Position numbers and translations under genes: made by a program. A stretch of DNA of 7,653 nucleotides, taken from Pyrinomonadaceae bacterium (lineage in GTDB: Bacteria > Acidobacteriota > Blastocatellia > Pyrinomonadales > Pyrinomonadaceae). This document shows positions 7,028 through 7,653 of this stretch, piece by piece (position 1 is the stretch's first letter; the number at the start of each line of letters is the position of its first letter). The notes under the pieces are model-generated. The model did not search any database, was not told where the DNA came from, and worked only from the letters and a program-made list of their open reading frames with translations. The DNA lies in the NCBI GenBank assembly GCA_013812565.1, contig JACCTF010000489.1:1-7653 (forward strand), in the 5' to 3' direction.

Positions 7028-7090
7028 TCCCGATGTTGCGTTGTCTGATTTAGAACGTAACTAAAGCTTGGTTAATAGACGTAGTATGAA

Positions 7091-7131
7091 GGGGCTGTGC
7101 TCTACTAATGAAGCACAGCCCCGCTTGTTTT
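7091..7131. terminator. Terminator-like hairpin between convergent GGT and TonB receptor genes
   Basis: GGGGCTGTGCT (7091-7101) pairs perfectly with AGCACAGCCCC (7112-7122) across a 10-base loop. On the + strand it is followed by GCTTGTTTTCG, giving a short T-rich tail suited to terminating the GGT transcript. On the - strand the hairpin lies 22 bases after the receptor stop codon, but its tail (TTCATACTACG) is weak. It could serve both convergent genes; the + direction fits better by sequence, the - direction by distance. Confidence 0.65.
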
Positions 7132-7143
7132 CGTCAGGTGAGT

Positions 7144-7653
7144 TTAGAAGTAGAGCTTGATGCCGAACTGCAAACGGCGTGGGTCGTTGAGCTGGCTGTT
7201 AACGACGCCGAAGTTCTGGCTGTCTATGTTGGTGTCGCCCGGATTGAAACGCACGTGGTTGAAGGCGTTGAAGGCCTCTGCGCGTATGTCGAGCCGCATA
7301 TTTTCGGTGAAGCGGAAGGAGCGGGCGAGCGAGAAGTTCTCGTTGATCTGCGACGGGGTGCGCGCTTGCGGGTTGAGTCGCGTGGCGTTGCCCAGTTGGC
7401 CCGTCGGTTGAGACGGGAAGACCGAACGATTGTAGAAACGGTCGCTGCCGCGATAATCCCCGTTGTTGTTCGCAATCCATCCTTCGTAACTCGAAACGGT
7501 AAGCGGGCAACGGCCGTTGAAGATGGGGATAGTGCCGCAAGCAGTGTTACTAATGAATCCGAGCGGCGTGCCGCTGGCATAGAGATGGACACCGGCGAGG
7601 CGGAAGCCGCCGAAGATCTTTGATAGCGCGCCTTCCTGCAAGAACCTTCGGCC
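7144..7653 (-). CDS. TonB-dependent receptor, Oar-like, C-terminal beta-barrel end (5' partial)
   Basis: Only the last 169 codons of an outer-membrane receptor are in the window. The frame is open through the right edge. Residues encoded by the edge bases (GRRFLQEGALSKIFGGFRLA) match the GRRFL...GG(W/F) strand typical of Acidobacteria TonB-dependent receptors with an N-terminal carboxypeptidase-regulatory-like domain; such proteins usually run to about 1,000 residues or more. Further family marks are NMRLDIRAEAFNAFNHVRF, FGVVNSQLNDPRRLQFG and a terminal aromatic beta-signal, IKLYF. Residues containing C...C near TACGTIPIFNGRCPL may form a disulfide in an outer loop. The TTG codon at 7641 is internal and is not a credible start. 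This class probably takes up carbohydrate or peptide ligands, but the ligand-binding plug domain is outside the window. It converges on the GGT gene and is not in its operon. Confidence 0.87.
   Translation of the reverse strand, partial: GRRFLQEGALSKIFGGFRLAGVHLYASGTPLGFISNTACGTIPIFNGRCPLTVSSYEGWIANNNGDYRGSDRFYNRSVFPSQPTGQLGNATRLNPQARTPSQINENFSLARSFRFTENMRLDIRAEAFNAFNHVRFNPGDTNIDSQNFGVVNSQLNDPRRLQFGIKLYF

Noticed and set aside
7108..7623. 171-codon open frame on the + strand opposite the TonB receptor
   Set aside because: It starts inside the terminator hairpin, its peptide has no recognisable motif, and the opposite strand has unmistakable receptor sequence. It is a high-GC shadow frame.
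7639..7641. TTG as the start of a small 165-residue protein
   Set aside because: The frame continues to the window edge and the upstream residues GRRF are part of the conserved receptor strand, so this is an internal codon.

Overview
The window looks like chromosomal DNA from a soil or environmental Acidobacteriota bacterium, probably Blastocatellia/Pyrinomonadales-like. This is inferred from recognised protein families and repeat style, not from a search. Pointers are the C-terminal end of an Acidobacteria-type (Oar-like) TonB-dependent receptor, a CehA/McbA-type PHP metallohydrolase of the kind common in that phylum, and intergenic palindromes built from CACAGAGG words. All products appear to be exported or envelope-associated.

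Layout: (1) Positions 1-2549 (+) hold a gene cut by the left edge. It encodes a three-part envelope protein: penicillin-binding transpeptidase, then a SpoIID/LytB-like domain, then a gluzincin (HExxH...E) peptidase-like domain. (2) Positions 2550-2716 are a short gap filled mostly by palindromic repeat copy A. (3) Positions 2717-5056 (+) encode a secreted CehA/McbA-family metallohydrolase. (4) Positions 5053-6948 (+) encode a gamma-glutamyltransferase (GGT). Its ATG overlaps the previous stop codon as ATGA, but its first ~60 codons run through palindromic repeat copy B before a signal peptide begins, so the true start is uncertain. (5) Positions 6949-7143 are a 195-base convergent intergenic region with a very strong 25-bp hairpin and a separate terminator-like hairpin. 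(6) Positions 7144-7653 (-) hold the C-terminal end of a TonB-dependent receptor cut by the right edge.

The three + strand genes could be one transcription unit. Only the metallohydrolase-GGT pair is tightly linked (4-base overlap), and copy A separates the first gene from them. The metallohydrolase and the GGT are both predicted secreted hydrolases, so a periplasmic role in amide or gamma-glutamyl compound breakdown is possible, but no sequence feature identifies a substrate. The convergent receptor is a separate unit.

No CRISPR array, tRNA, rRNA, transposase or phage gene was seen. The most notable points are the triple-domain peptidoglycan protein, the in-frame reading of a mobile-type palindrome into the GGT N-terminus, and the atypical metal-site motifs of the PHP protein. 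I do not see a clearly new multi-gene system.
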